DNA of 40,299 nucleotides from NCBI RefSeq assembly GCF_000424465.1, contig NZ_AUJY01000024.1, positions 1-40,299 of the forward strand, in the 5' to 3' direction. Position 1 is the stretch's first letter. Every line of letters starts with the position of its first letter. A program made the translations under genes and the position numbers. Positions 21,603 to 29,693 of this stretch are shown here, one piece after another. The stretch is from Butyrivibrio hungatei NK4A153. GTDB lineage: Bacteria > Bacillota > Clostridia > Lachnospirales > Lachnospiraceae. The notes beneath the pieces were generated by a model. It saw only the letters and a program-made list of their open reading frames with translations, was not told the origin of the DNA and did no database searches.

Positions 21603-23600
21603 ATGGACAGACAAGAACAAACTTCTATCAAAAAGGATATGATCTCAATTGACGAAACTGCCGAAATATTGGGCATTTCTTCAGCGACGGTAAAAAACTG
21701 GATAAAGCTTCAAAAGCTCTCAGCCACAAAAGCCTCTAAGACATATCTTCTTAATAAAGAAACCGTTCTAAATCTTAAAGAAAACCTTGATGGCTCCGAC
21801 CTTCTAAAGCGCAGAAGAAACAAGAGTACCGCAAACGGCCGTTTCATCCCAAAGTCATATATCAGCAAAGCGTCGATAAATTACGATACGATATGTTCCG
21901 TAATAAAGACCCTTGGTGAAGATAATGCCCTTACCGAGAATGAATTTCTTTCAATCCTTGCCTACTACGGAAGGTCTTTTCTTGATACTCTTTCACTTGA
22001 TAATTCGGGTAAAAAAAGACTTATCTCCCCTTTACATAATGAAACAGGCGATTCTTTCTCACGCCTTACATCAATATTAAAAGACTATCCGCTCAAATAT
22101 ACGGAGGGTGAAGATACACTCGGCATGCTCTACATCTCGCTTCGCTCGCTTAAGACAAAGAAAGCATCGGGCGCATACTACACACCTTTCTTTGTTGTAG
22201 ATAAATGCATAGAAAACCTGCATGCGGGCAAAGCCGAAACAATCTGCGATCCGTCTTGCGGAACTGGCAACTTCCTTTTAAGACTCCCAAAAGATATTCC
22301 GCTTTCGAACATCTATGGATACGACATAGACGGCACGGCTGCTGCCATTGCAAGGATAAACCTCGCAGTCAAATACGGCATTAAAGATAACGACGATCTC
22401 GATATATTATTTAATAACATCAAAGCCGATGATTTCCTTATGCCTTCCAAAAAAGGCGCATCTACGCAGGAATTTGACCATATAATCGGAAATCCGCCCT
22501 GGGGCTACTCTTACAGCAAGGACGAAATAAGGACTTTGAGCGAATCCTATAAATGTGCGCGCGTATCGGGAAATCCCGAGTCTTTTTCTATCTTCACGGA
22601 AAGAGCTCTGAGCCTTTTATCGGACGGAGGAACCATGTCTTTTGTACTCCCCGAAACACTTCTGGGCGCCGGAGCACATGAGAATATAAGAAGCATCATC
22701 GCCAAAAAGGCGCACATCTCCTACCTTTATTATATGGGCGAGATATTTGATAAGGTTCAGTGCCCTTGCATACTCCTTACGCTTAAGACGCATGCCGGTA
22801 AAAGTCATACGACCAAAGTCGCTTTTTACAAAAAGAGTCTTTCATCAAAGAACACTTTCAATCCGGCAAAGAATCTTTTCCCCGAAAGACTGATACTTGT
22901 AAAAAGCTTTGAAACTATGTGCAAAAGCCTTGATACAAGCTCTTTTCACATGCTATCTGACGATGCCGAAAAAAAGATACTTGATAAGATCGATAAGAGC
23001 GATCATTTCACGCTAAAAGGAAACAGCGAGTTCGCCTTAGGGATCGTTACGGGCGCAAACAAAGCTCTTTTATCTCCCGTTAAAAATGCGGGCTTTGAAG
23101 AAATCATAAAGGGCTCCGATATTGATAAATATGCAATAAAGAAGATCACCAACTTTATAAAGTACGAACCGTCAAAATTCCAGCAGGTAGCTCCCGAAAA
23201 CATGTACAGGGCAAAAGAAAAACTCCTGTACAAATTTATCTCGAATACGCCGGTCTTTGCATATGACAACAGGCAGCGCCTTTCACTTAACAGCGCAAAT
23301 ATACTGATTCCAAAGGTTCCAGGCTACAGCGCACTATATATACTTGCAATCCTTAATTCGCCCGTGATATCTTTTTACTACTCTCACACCTGCAAGAATA
23401 TGAAGGTTCTTAGGTCTGAGATTGAGAGGCTCCCTATCGCAAAATGCGATTCTGCCACAGAAAGGGAAATATCAGAACTTGCGAAAAAAATTCTCGATTC
23501 GAACGATCCTTCGCGCTATATGGCTGAAATTAACGGCAAAATAGCCGCGCTTTATAATTTAACTATTGACGAACTTGATATAATAACTAAAAACAAGTAA
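21603..23600 (+). CDS. N6-adenine DNA methyltransferase with N-terminal HTH domain
   Basis: 665 residues from ATG 21603. A MerR/excisionase-like HTH is at 14-45 (SIDETAEILGISSATVKNWI). The methyltransferase domain follows: motif X GAYYTP (190-195), SAM site DPSCGTGNFLL (216-226), YGYDID, catalytic NPPW (297-300), then a TaqI/Eco57I-like C-terminal part for DNA recognition ending with NSPVISFYY. No restriction nuclease motif is seen, nor a neighbouring endonuclease. So it is probably an orphan or regulatory methylase, or a type IIG enzyme that lost cleavage. The reading frame is open further upstream, but the promoter at 21567-21595 excludes earlier starts. Confidence 0.82.
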   Translation: MDRQEQTSIKKDMISIDETAEILGISSATVKNWIKLQKLSATKASKTYLLNKETVLNLKENLDGSDLLKRRRNKSTANGRFIPKSYISKASINYDTICSVIKTLGEDNALTENEFLSILAYYGRSFLDTLSLDNSGKKRLISPLHNETGDSFSRLTSILKDYPLKYTEGEDTLGMLYISLRSLKTKKASGAYYTPFFVVDKCIENLHAGKAETICDPSCGTGNFLLRLPKDIPLSNIYGYDIDGTAAAIARINLAVKYGIKDNDDLDILFNNIKADDFLMPSKKGASTQEFDHIIGNPPWGYSYSKDEIRTLSESYKCARVSGNPESFSIFTERALSLLSDGGTMSFVLPETLLGAGAHENIRSIIAKKAHISYLYYMGEIFDKVQCPCILLTLKTHAGKSHTTKVAFYKKSLSSKNTFNPAKNLFPERLILVKSFETMCKSLDTSSFHMLSDDAEKKILDKIDKSDHFTLKGNSEFALGIVTGANKALLSPVKNAGFEEIIKGSDIDKYAIKKITNFIKYEPSKFQQVAPENMYRAKEKLLYKFISNTPVFAYDNRQRLSLNSANILIPKVPGYSALYILAILNSPVISFYYSHTCKNMKVLRSEIERLPIAKCDSATEREISELAKKILDSNDPSRYMAEINGKIAALYNLTIDELDIITKNK

Positions 23601-23607
23601 ATAAAGG

Positions 23608-23636
23608 TTTACTTTTACAGTTTAAAGTGCTATAGT
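23608..23636 (+). promoter_or_regulatory. Promoter of the DAHP synthase gene
   Basis: TTTACT (23608-23613), 17 bases, TATAGT (23631-23636), starting just after the methyltransferase stop. The leader is about 28 bases, too short for an attenuator or riboswitch. Confidence 0.65.
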
Positions 23637-23670
23637 ATCATTCGAATATTTATTCATGGAGGACATATTG

Positions 23671-24699
23671 ATGTCATTTGATTACATACAGAAATTACCC
23701 ACCCCCGATGAGATAAGGGATGAATTTCCTTTAACAAAAGAACTTGCCACTCTCAAGGCTGAAAGAGATGCCATGATCAGTGACGTTTTCACAGGTAAAA
23801 GTGATAAATTTCTTGTTATCGTTGGTCCCTGCTCTGCAGACAACGAGGATGCCGTATGCGACTACGTTTCACGCCTTGGAAACCTTAACGATAAGGTTAA
23901 AGATAAGCTTATCCTTATTCCCAGAATCTATACTAACAAGCCTCGTACAACAGGTGAAGGCTATAAAGGAATCACTTCCCAGCCCGATCCCGAAGGAAAG
24001 ACAGATTTCCGCGCAGGTCTCATTGCCATGAGACATATGCAGATCAAGGCCATTCAGGAATCCGGTCTTACTGCTGCCGATGAAATGCTCTATCCCGAGA
24101 ACTGGGGTTACATCGCTGATATCCTTTCATACGTTGCAATAGGTGCACGTTCTGTAGAGGATCAGGAGCACCGTATGACAGCCAGCGGATTCGACGTTCC
24201 CGCAGGAATGAAGAACCCTACAAGTGGAGCTCTCGGTGTAATGCTTAACTCAGTATATGCAGCTCAGCAGTCTCACTCTTTCGTTTACAGAGGCTATGAA
24301 GTTAAGACAAACGGTAACCCTCTTGCGCACTGCGTACTCAGAGGTTCCAACAATAAGCACGGCCAGTCGATCCCTAACTATCACTATGAGGATCTGAGCC
24401 TTCTTTTACAGCTTTATAACTCAAGAAACATCGTTAACCCTGCTGCCATCATTGATGCAAACCACAACAATTCAAACAAGCAGTTCAAGGAACAGATCAG
24501 AATCGTTAAAGAGGTTCTTCACTCAAGAAACCACAACAACGATATCAAGAACCTTGTTAAGGGTGTCATGATCGAGAGTTACATCGAGGAAGGTTGCCAG
24601 AAGATCGGTGAAGGCATCTACGGTAAGTCAATCACAGATCCTTGCCTCGGATGGGAAGACACAGAGCGTCTCCTTCTTGATATTGCTGAGTTAGTCTGA
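23671..24699 (+). CDS. aroF: 3-deoxy-7-phosphoheptulonate synthase (DAHP synthase, class I)
   Basis: 342 residues, full length for the AroF/G/H type. It joins phosphoenolpyruvate and erythrose 4-phosphate, the first step of aromatic amino acid synthesis. Landmarks: LVIVGPCSAD, PRIYTNKPRTTGEGYKG, GARSVEDQEHR, ALGVMLNSV, LRGSNNKHG, IDANHNNSNK. ATG 23671 is chosen because GGAGG lies eight bases upstream; an ATG at 23656 would precede it. The regulating amino acid cannot be told. Confidence 0.95.
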   Translation: MSFDYIQKLPTPDEIRDEFPLTKELATLKAERDAMISDVFTGKSDKFLVIVGPCSADNEDAVCDYVSRLGNLNDKVKDKLILIPRIYTNKPRTTGEGYKGITSQPDPEGKTDFRAGLIAMRHMQIKAIQESGLTAADEMLYPENWGYIADILSYVAIGARSVEDQEHRMTASGFDVPAGMKNPTSGALGVMLNSVYAAQQSHSFVYRGYEVKTNGNPLAHCVLRGSNNKHGQSIPNYHYEDLSLLLQLYNSRNIVNPAAIIDANHNNSNKQFKEQIRIVKEVLHSRNHNNDIKNLVKGVMIESYIEEGCQKIGEGIYGKSITDPCLGWEDTERLLLDIAELV

Positions 24700-24734
24700 T
24701 CATATCGCGTTTACGCGCACAATTAGAACAACCG

Positions 24735-24754
24735 GAGAGTCGCTTGCGACTCTC
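24735..24754 (+). terminator. Short perfect hairpin after DAHP synthase
   Basis: GAGAGTCGC and GCGACTCTC form a 9-bp stem with a 2-base loop. The T-run is weak (ATATTT). Confidence 0.55.
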
Positions 24755-24767
24755 ATATTTAATTAAG

Positions 24768-24808
24768 AAAAGGTGCAAAGGTTATTTCACTTCCTCTGCA
24801 CCTTTTGT
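24768..24808 (+). terminator. Terminator after DAHP synthase
   Basis: AAAAGGTGCAAAGG (24768-24781) pairs with CCTCTGCACCTTTT (24793-24806) with one mismatch. The T-run is part of the right arm. Confidence 0.75.
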
Positions 24809-24828
24809 TTATAGGTATAAAAACTTTC

Positions 24829-24897
24829 CACACCGGAGGAGCGCACAGATGCAGAAAAAAGACTGCATCTGCGCGTTCCTCCGGTATAGTAAGTTTT
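24829..24897. terminator. Large bidirectional terminator between convergent genes
   Basis: ACCGGAGGA (24832-24840) pairs with TCCTCCGGT (24877-24885), inside which AGATGCAG pairs with CTGCATCT. T-runs lie on both sides (AAGTTTTTTC on the plus strand, AAAGTTTTTA on the minus strand). It serves both DAHP synthase and the kinase-like gene. Confidence 0.8.
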
Positions 24898-24898
24898 T

Positions 24899-25498
24899 TC
24901 AGTCCATTTTTGCCATGCGGGCTCTTATATACCCTTCAATTATATCTACCGTCTCATCAATCCCCAATTTCGAGCTGTTAATTGAGAAATCATACAATCT
25001 TGAATCGCCCCATTTACCCTGGCAATGGTAATTGTGATAACGCTTTCTCTTTTTATCCTTCTTAAGTATAAATCTGGTCGCGTCATCTTCATCAAGTCCG
25101 TAAACTTCCATGACACGCTCAACCTTCTTATCCATATCGCCAAGGATAAAGAATGAGATCAGTCCCGGATAATTTTTCAGCTTTGTTTCAGAGCATCTGC
25201 CGACAACAACAAAGGACTCTCCGCTCTTTGCCTTTTCCTCCATAACATCAAACTGCATCTCTGCAATGTTATCCTCGATGGAATTGCTGTATCCGTTTAT
25301 CCTTCTTGATACGAACACATTCTTTGGTACTTCGTCGTATTTCTCCACAGACTCAAATGTCATCCCCATCTTCCCGGCAATCTCCGTAATAAGATGACGA
25401 TCATACAAAGGAAGATTAAATCTTTCCGCTATTTTTTCTGCAATAACTCGTCCGCCACTACCAAATTCACGTCCGACGGAAATAATGATCTGAGCCAT
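24899..25498 (-). CDS. Cytidylate kinase-like family protein
   Basis: 199 residues of the Cytidylate_kin2 family (PF13189 type): P-loop VGREFGSGGRVIAEKIAERF near the N-terminus, YDRHLI, then VVVGRCSE and a lid-like DKKRKRYHNYHCQGKWGDS. These are thought to phosphorylate nucleotides; the true substrate is not established. ATG 25498 is chosen because AGGAGG lies seven bases before it; the ATG at 25504 lies too close to the ribosome site. It follows the permease gene by 25 bases and is likely co-transcribed. Confidence 0.88.
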   Translation of the reverse strand: MAQIIISVGREFGSGGRVIAEKIAERFNLPLYDRHLITEIAGKMGMTFESVEKYDEVPKNVFVSRRINGYSNSIEDNIAEMQFDVMEEKAKSGESFVVVGRCSETKLKNYPGLISFFILGDMDKKVERVMEVYGLDEDDATRFILKKDKKRKRYHNYHCQGKWGDSRLYDFSINSSKLGIDETVDIIEGYIRARMAKMD

Positions 25499-25522
25499 AA
25501 GCATTCCTCCTGAATATTACTA

Positions 25523-26875
25523 TTATAAGTATATTACAAAAAGATATATTGTTGAAATGATCAAAACCAAAACTGTTGCAGGAGCAAGTTTTTTGCAATA
25601 GCGTCCCCATGTTACGGGATGTCCGTTCTTAGCCGCAACAGAGGTACCTACTACATTTGCAGATGCACCGATAGGTGTTGCGCTTCCGCCGATATCTGTA
25701 CCGATAGCAAGTGCCCATGCCAGCGTATTTATAGGCATTCCCGAAGCTGCCGCAAGATTCTTGATAACGGGAACCATCGTTGCCGCAAAAGGAATATTAT
25801 CAACGAACGCACTTGCAATTGCTGAAACCCAGATGATAATCGCTATCATCATTTTGCTGTTACCGCCGCTGATGTGTTCGATAAATGAAGCAATGATATC
25901 AAGAATCTTTGTTTCTTCCAAGCCGCTTACAACGATAAACAATCCTATGAAGAACACAAGTGTCTTGTAGTCGACTTTCTTAATGATCTCTTTTGCATTC
26001 TTGCCTGCAGTCAAAAGTGTAATCACCGCGATAAACAATCCTATCGTTGCAACTGTAAGATGTGTTGAACCATGTGTTATAAGAAGCACTACCGCGCATC
26101 CGAAGATCACACTGCTAACAATGAAATCTTTCTTATTAGTGATTGCTTCCGACGGATCGGGCAATTTACTCATATCAATTTCTTCGTCACTTGTTGATAC
26201 AAGCTCTTTTCTGAATGCGAAATACAAGAAGATAACAGATACGACCAGACTTATTCCGGCTATAACACCTGTATTTGTAAGGAAATCAAAAAATGACAAT
26301 CCCAAGGATGTACCGATTATGATATTCGGAGGATCTCCGCACATTGTCGCACTTCCGCCAAGGTTGGCGCAAAATATTTCCGACAATATCATTGGTACGG
26401 GATTAAATTTAAGAAGCTGCGCAAGTTCTACAGTCACAGCTGCCAGAAACATGATAACGGTTATACTGTCAATAAACATTGAAAGTACCGCTGCCATTAT
26501 TGTAAACGTGATAAAAATCGAAATGGTCTTACATTTGACCAAGAAAGCTATCTTCATGCAAAGCCAACGGAAAAACCCCGCTTTGGCCATTCCTTCAACC
26601 ATCAGCATCATTCCTGCGATAAAAAGGATTGTTGCCCAGTTGATTCCCGCACTCTCCGACTCTTCGATCTGATACCAGAAATCACGGGTAAAAAAGTCCT
26701 TAAAGGCAAGTGTATTCAGTATAGCTTTGATGTCCCCCATACATATACCAAAGACGACGACAAGCGTCAGAATACCGCTGCCCAGTGTAACATAATGCCT
26801 TTCAATCTTGTCCATAACGATCATAACGAACATTCCGACAAAGATGATGACGGCAAAAATCTGTGCTGCTAACAA
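25523..26875 (-). CDS. ArsB/NhaD-type permease (SLC13-like ion transporter)
   Basis: 450 residues with about 11-12 membrane segments. Family marks: IFCANLGGSATMCGDPPNII, IGTSLG, the FVDNIPFAATM segment and IGTDIGGSATPIGASANVVG. The two GGSAT/DPPN-type re-entrant loops are typical of ArsB/NhaD and citrate-type carriers. Substrate could be sodium/proton, arsenite or an organic anion. TTG 26875 is chosen because GGGAGG lies seven bases upstream. The reading frame is open to about 26992, but the upstream part folds into a structured leader and has no ribosome site. Confidence 0.85.
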   Translation of the reverse strand: MLAAQIFAVIIFVGMFVMIVMDKIERHYVTLGSGILTLVVVFGICMGDIKAILNTLAFKDFFTRDFWYQIEESESAGINWATILFIAGMMLMVEGMAKAGFFRWLCMKIAFLVKCKTISIFITFTIMAAVLSMFIDSITVIMFLAAVTVELAQLLKFNPVPMILSEIFCANLGGSATMCGDPPNIIIGTSLGLSFFDFLTNTGVIAGISLVVSVIFLYFAFRKELVSTSDEEIDMSKLPDPSEAITNKKDFIVSSVIFGCAVVLLITHGSTHLTVATIGLFIAVITLLTAGKNAKEIIKKVDYKTLVFFIGLFIVVSGLEETKILDIIASFIEHISGGNSKMMIAIIIWVSAIASAFVDNIPFAATMVPVIKNLAAASGMPINTLAWALAIGTDIGGSATPIGASANVVGTSVAAKNGHPVTWGRYCKKLAPATVLVLIISTIYLFVIYL

Positions 26876-26880
26876 AGTAT

Positions 26881-26968
26881 GTCCTCCCACTAATTCTTTT
26901 ATCTGCCAGGCAAGCCACACCCCTATGGGTAATATGCCTGCCTGCCAAAAATAATCCTTCAAAAGAAT
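26881..26968 (-). promoter_or_regulatory. Folded leader RNA before the permease, possible riboswitch
   Basis: Minus strand, nested helices: ATTCTTTT (26968-26961) with AAAAGAAT (26900-26893), 8 bp; inside it CAGGCA with TGCCTG (26940-26935 and 26912-26907); innermost ACCC with GGGT around a four-base loop (26930-26919). The ribosome site GGGAGG (26886-26881) follows the closing helix by a few bases, so folding could gate translation. I cannot assign it to a known riboswitch class. Confidence 0.45.
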
Positions 26969-27016
26969 AACATCTGGAGAATTTTTATACAATACTTTAT
27001 TGTTAAAAAAATCACA

Positions 27017-28660
27017 CTAGGACAATTTTATTATTTTAGATACGACACCGTCATCATTATAGTACAATCTTAACTTCTTAGCGCCACTCTTAATATAATT
27101 CTCAAAATCCGCTTTGGTCTTTGTAGTATCGTCTTCTACATATTCAAAATTGTCTGCAAGCTTATATTCAAAGGTACTCTCTCCCTTTACTTCTTTTTCG
27201 GCCTCACTTTCATCATCACTGATCGGCACCCCTACACAATTTACTGATAAGATGTCATTTGCGTAACTTGCCTCAACATCAATATAATTCTCAGTTGTAG
27301 GAATATCATCAATGACATTTACTTCGCCACTTCCCGTTATCTCAAGATACTTCACCTTGAGCATTCTGTAATACGGCCTCCAGCCTACATCATTGATATC
27401 ATATCTGACATATTCCGGAATCATCATATATACATTATCTCCGATCTTGGAAACGGCATTATTCGGCACATTCATCCAAAAACCGGATTTAGCGATAGGG
27501 CAATTCGCAAATTCATTTACTACAGTCTTGATATTATCTTTATCTTCATAATAGATTAAAGGAGCTTTTTCATTTGCATCCTTTTTGTTCTCGTAATATT
27601 CCTTTCCAATAGAGTATGTTCCCTTACTATCATCCACTTTAATCTGCCCGTCGGAAGTAATGTACATATTACCATCATCCGATACCACATCGCTCGTATT
27701 GTCATACAACACTTCAATGCTATTCTCCGCTCCTTCCTTTGCAGAATAGATTATTCCTGCATTATAAAATGAAGCTGAGCCCTCATAATCGCAATAATGC
27801 ACGTATAAAGTATCATTATCTTTCAGTATATCTCTAATTTCCCATGAAATAAGAAATTCATCGCCGGCAACCTTTTTCGGATTTGTTTTTCCAAGACAAA
27901 CTTCTTTATTTGTTTCCGGATCATATTCGTAAAAGATATCCTCTTCATCCCCATCTATGCAGTAATATAGTTTGCCGTCCAAAAATTCCGCTGCAGAATA
28001 ATAATCCTGTGTTTCCTTTGACATCAGCTCTTTATCATCTTTATATACGTTCAGATGATTTACATTTGCTTCCTCCGGCTTGTCAAAGACATTGACAACA
28101 ATTGCCCCCGTCTTTTCATCAATACTTAATAAATCGCCTGCTATATCTTTAGAATGGTCAACTTCCCTGGTATCAATATTTACTCTGTATACAGTATAAT
28201 CATTATTCTCACCGTCATACTTTTTCAGGTAGAAAAATCCATTGGCATAATACAGTCCACCAAATCCATCATCCTCCATAAAGACTTCCGTACTCTTTGT
28301 GGCAGGATCATAGATACAGAGTTCTGACTTCTTGGAATAATTCGAATATAAATTTCCTGCCCCCATTATCAGACCATTCTCACAAAGGTTTGATTCTGAA
28401 AAGGTATCCTCATCATATCTTCTATAAAAGACTTTCCCGTTTATACTCACAAAATATGAGCCGTTTCCGATAACTTCATCGTTCTCATGTGCTTTGCGTA
28501 CTTCTAAGTCTCCTTCGTCTTCCTGATTACCACTATCTTCCGTTCCTGATGACGCCTCTTGTGTCACCTGTTCTTCCGACTTCGGAGCTTCACTTGTTTT
28601 AGCGCATCCGTAAAAGGTTATTGTGACCAGCATTAAGGCAACTATTAATCTTTTCCTCAT
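27017..28660 (-). CDS. Surface lipoprotein, probable beta-propeller
   Basis: 547 residues. Signal peptide with lipobox TFYGC (Cys about 19), then an acidic Ser/Glu linker (20-60). The rest has repeated beta-rich segments with Asp/Tyr turns (LCIYDPATKSTEVF, YYCIDGDEEDIFYEYDPETN, and similar), as in WD- or YncE-like propellers such as DUF5050 proteins. No catalytic motif seen. It stands alone between the permease and the Xer-like operon. Possibly binds wall or extracellular ligands. Confidence 0.75.
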   Translation of the reverse strand: MRKRLIVALMLVTITFYGCAKTSEAPKSEEQVTQEASSGTEDSGNQEDEGDLEVRKAHENDEVIGNGSYFVSINGKVFYRRYDEDTFSESNLCENGLIMGAGNLYSNYSKKSELCIYDPATKSTEVFMEDDGFGGLYYANGFFYLKKYDGENNDYTVYRVNIDTREVDHSKDIAGDLLSIDEKTGAIVVNVFDKPEEANVNHLNVYKDDKELMSKETQDYYSAAEFLDGKLYYCIDGDEEDIFYEYDPETNKEVCLGKTNPKKVAGDEFLISWEIRDILKDNDTLYVHYCDYEGSASFYNAGIIYSAKEGAENSIEVLYDNTSDVVSDDGNMYITSDGQIKVDDSKGTYSIGKEYYENKKDANEKAPLIYYEDKDNIKTVVNEFANCPIAKSGFWMNVPNNAVSKIGDNVYMMIPEYVRYDINDVGWRPYYRMLKVKYLEITGSGEVNVIDDIPTTENYIDVEASYANDILSVNCVGVPISDDESEAEKEVKGESTFEYKLADNFEYVEDDTTKTKADFENYIKSGAKKLRLYYNDDGVVSKIIKLS

Positions 28661-28724
28661 ATTTTTCTCCCTGTCTTATGATTTAGTAGTTTAATTGAAA
28701 AACAATTTACCACAATAAAAAAGA

Positions 28725-28757
28725 AAGAGGACTTGTGTTACTCACAAGCCCCCTTTT
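28725..28757 (-). terminator. Terminator of the SBP-lysA-xer operon
   Basis: Minus strand GGGGGCTTGTG pairs with CACAAGTCCTC (G-U and one mismatch) around AGTAA, then TTTCTTTTTT. Lies about 25 bases past the stop at 28782. Confidence 0.8.
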
Positions 28758-28781
28758 AATATCTATTGATATTTTAACACA

Positions 28782-29693
28782 TTATCTGATTCTTGCCCAT
28801 TCATACGGATCTTTGGGCGTATTTTCTTTATTTACATACTTAGACAAAGTATTGCTCGGAGAAAAGCCCATCATATCCTGAATGGCTGAAATTTCCGCAC
28901 CGTTTTTAACAAGATGTGCCGCAAAAGAATGTCTTAATGAATGCGGCGAAATATCACTGCTTACACCCGCTTTCTGTGCATAGAATTTAACAATCTTCCA
29001 CACGCCCTGGCGGCTAAGCTGCTTACCGTCGCAGTTAAGAAAGACATATCCTTTGTCTTCTCTTTTTCCAAGTAATGCCTTTCTGGCCTCAAGAAGATAA
29101 GATGTCACAGCACTTCTTGTCATCTTTCCATACGGAATAACACGGTCGCCTTCCTCTGATTTCATCTTCGGAAGAATAATACACCCAAGTCCCATATCAA
29201 TATTACTGAGTTTGAGCGAAATAATCTCCGAAACTTTAAGTCCCGTGGAATAAAGCATCTCAAGGATTGCCTTATCTCTTACTCCCTTCGGACTGTCACT
29301 GAATTCCTGATTCAAAAGATCCAAAGTCTCTGTATCGGAAAGAATTCTCGGAGTCTTTTTGGACACAGAAACAGAAGGACTTTTTATGACCTCCGCAGGG
29401 TTATCCGGGATATTTCCGTTCTCAACAAGAAATGCAAAAAAATTCTTGATTGTCGTGTTATATCTTACTATTGTAGACACAGCCATCTTCTTTTCTTTTA
29501 AAAGAGCCTGGTACTCCGATATAATATCCTCTGTAACTTCAGTTATATTATGTACTCCGCGTTCTTCAAGAAAGCGAACGAACAACAGAGCATCATGTTT
29601 GTATGAACCAACCGTGTTTTCAGAATAATCTTTGACGCTTTTAAGGTACTCGATAAATGCGTCAACAAGACATTCCATTTCAGATTTTACCAT
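28782..29693 (-). CDS. XerD-like tyrosine recombinase with altered catalytic residues
   Basis: 303 residues: N-terminal SAM-like core-binding domain (1-105) and catalytic domain (112-303), collinear with XerC/XerD. The first catalytic Arg (GLRVSE in XerD) is Lys 153 (GLKVSE), and the His of LGHS is Phe 277 (MGFS). Lys 176/178, His 251, Arg 254 (HSLRHSF) and Tyr 286 remain. DNA binding is likely, full strand exchange doubtful. Its start overlaps the lysA end by 14 bases. Chromosome-dimer XerC/D may be encoded elsewhere. Confidence 0.88.
   Translation of the reverse strand: MVKSEMECLVDAFIEYLKSVKDYSENTVGSYKHDALLFVRFLEERGVHNITEVTEDIISEYQALLKEKKMAVSTIVRYNTTIKNFFAFLVENGNIPDNPAEVIKSPSVSVSKKTPRILSDTETLDLLNQEFSDSPKGVRDKAILEMLYSTGLKVSEIISLKLSNIDMGLGCIILPKMKSEEGDRVIPYGKMTRSAVTSYLLEARKALLGKREDKGYVFLNCDGKQLSRQGVWKIVKFYAQKAGVSSDISPHSLRHSFAAHLVKNGAEISAIQDMMGFSPSNTLSKYVNKENTPKDPYEWARIR

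Noticed and set aside
26876..26992. N-terminal extension of the permease
   Set aside because: No ATG/GTG start with ribosome site; the region forms nested helices and a ribosome site lies before TTG 26875.
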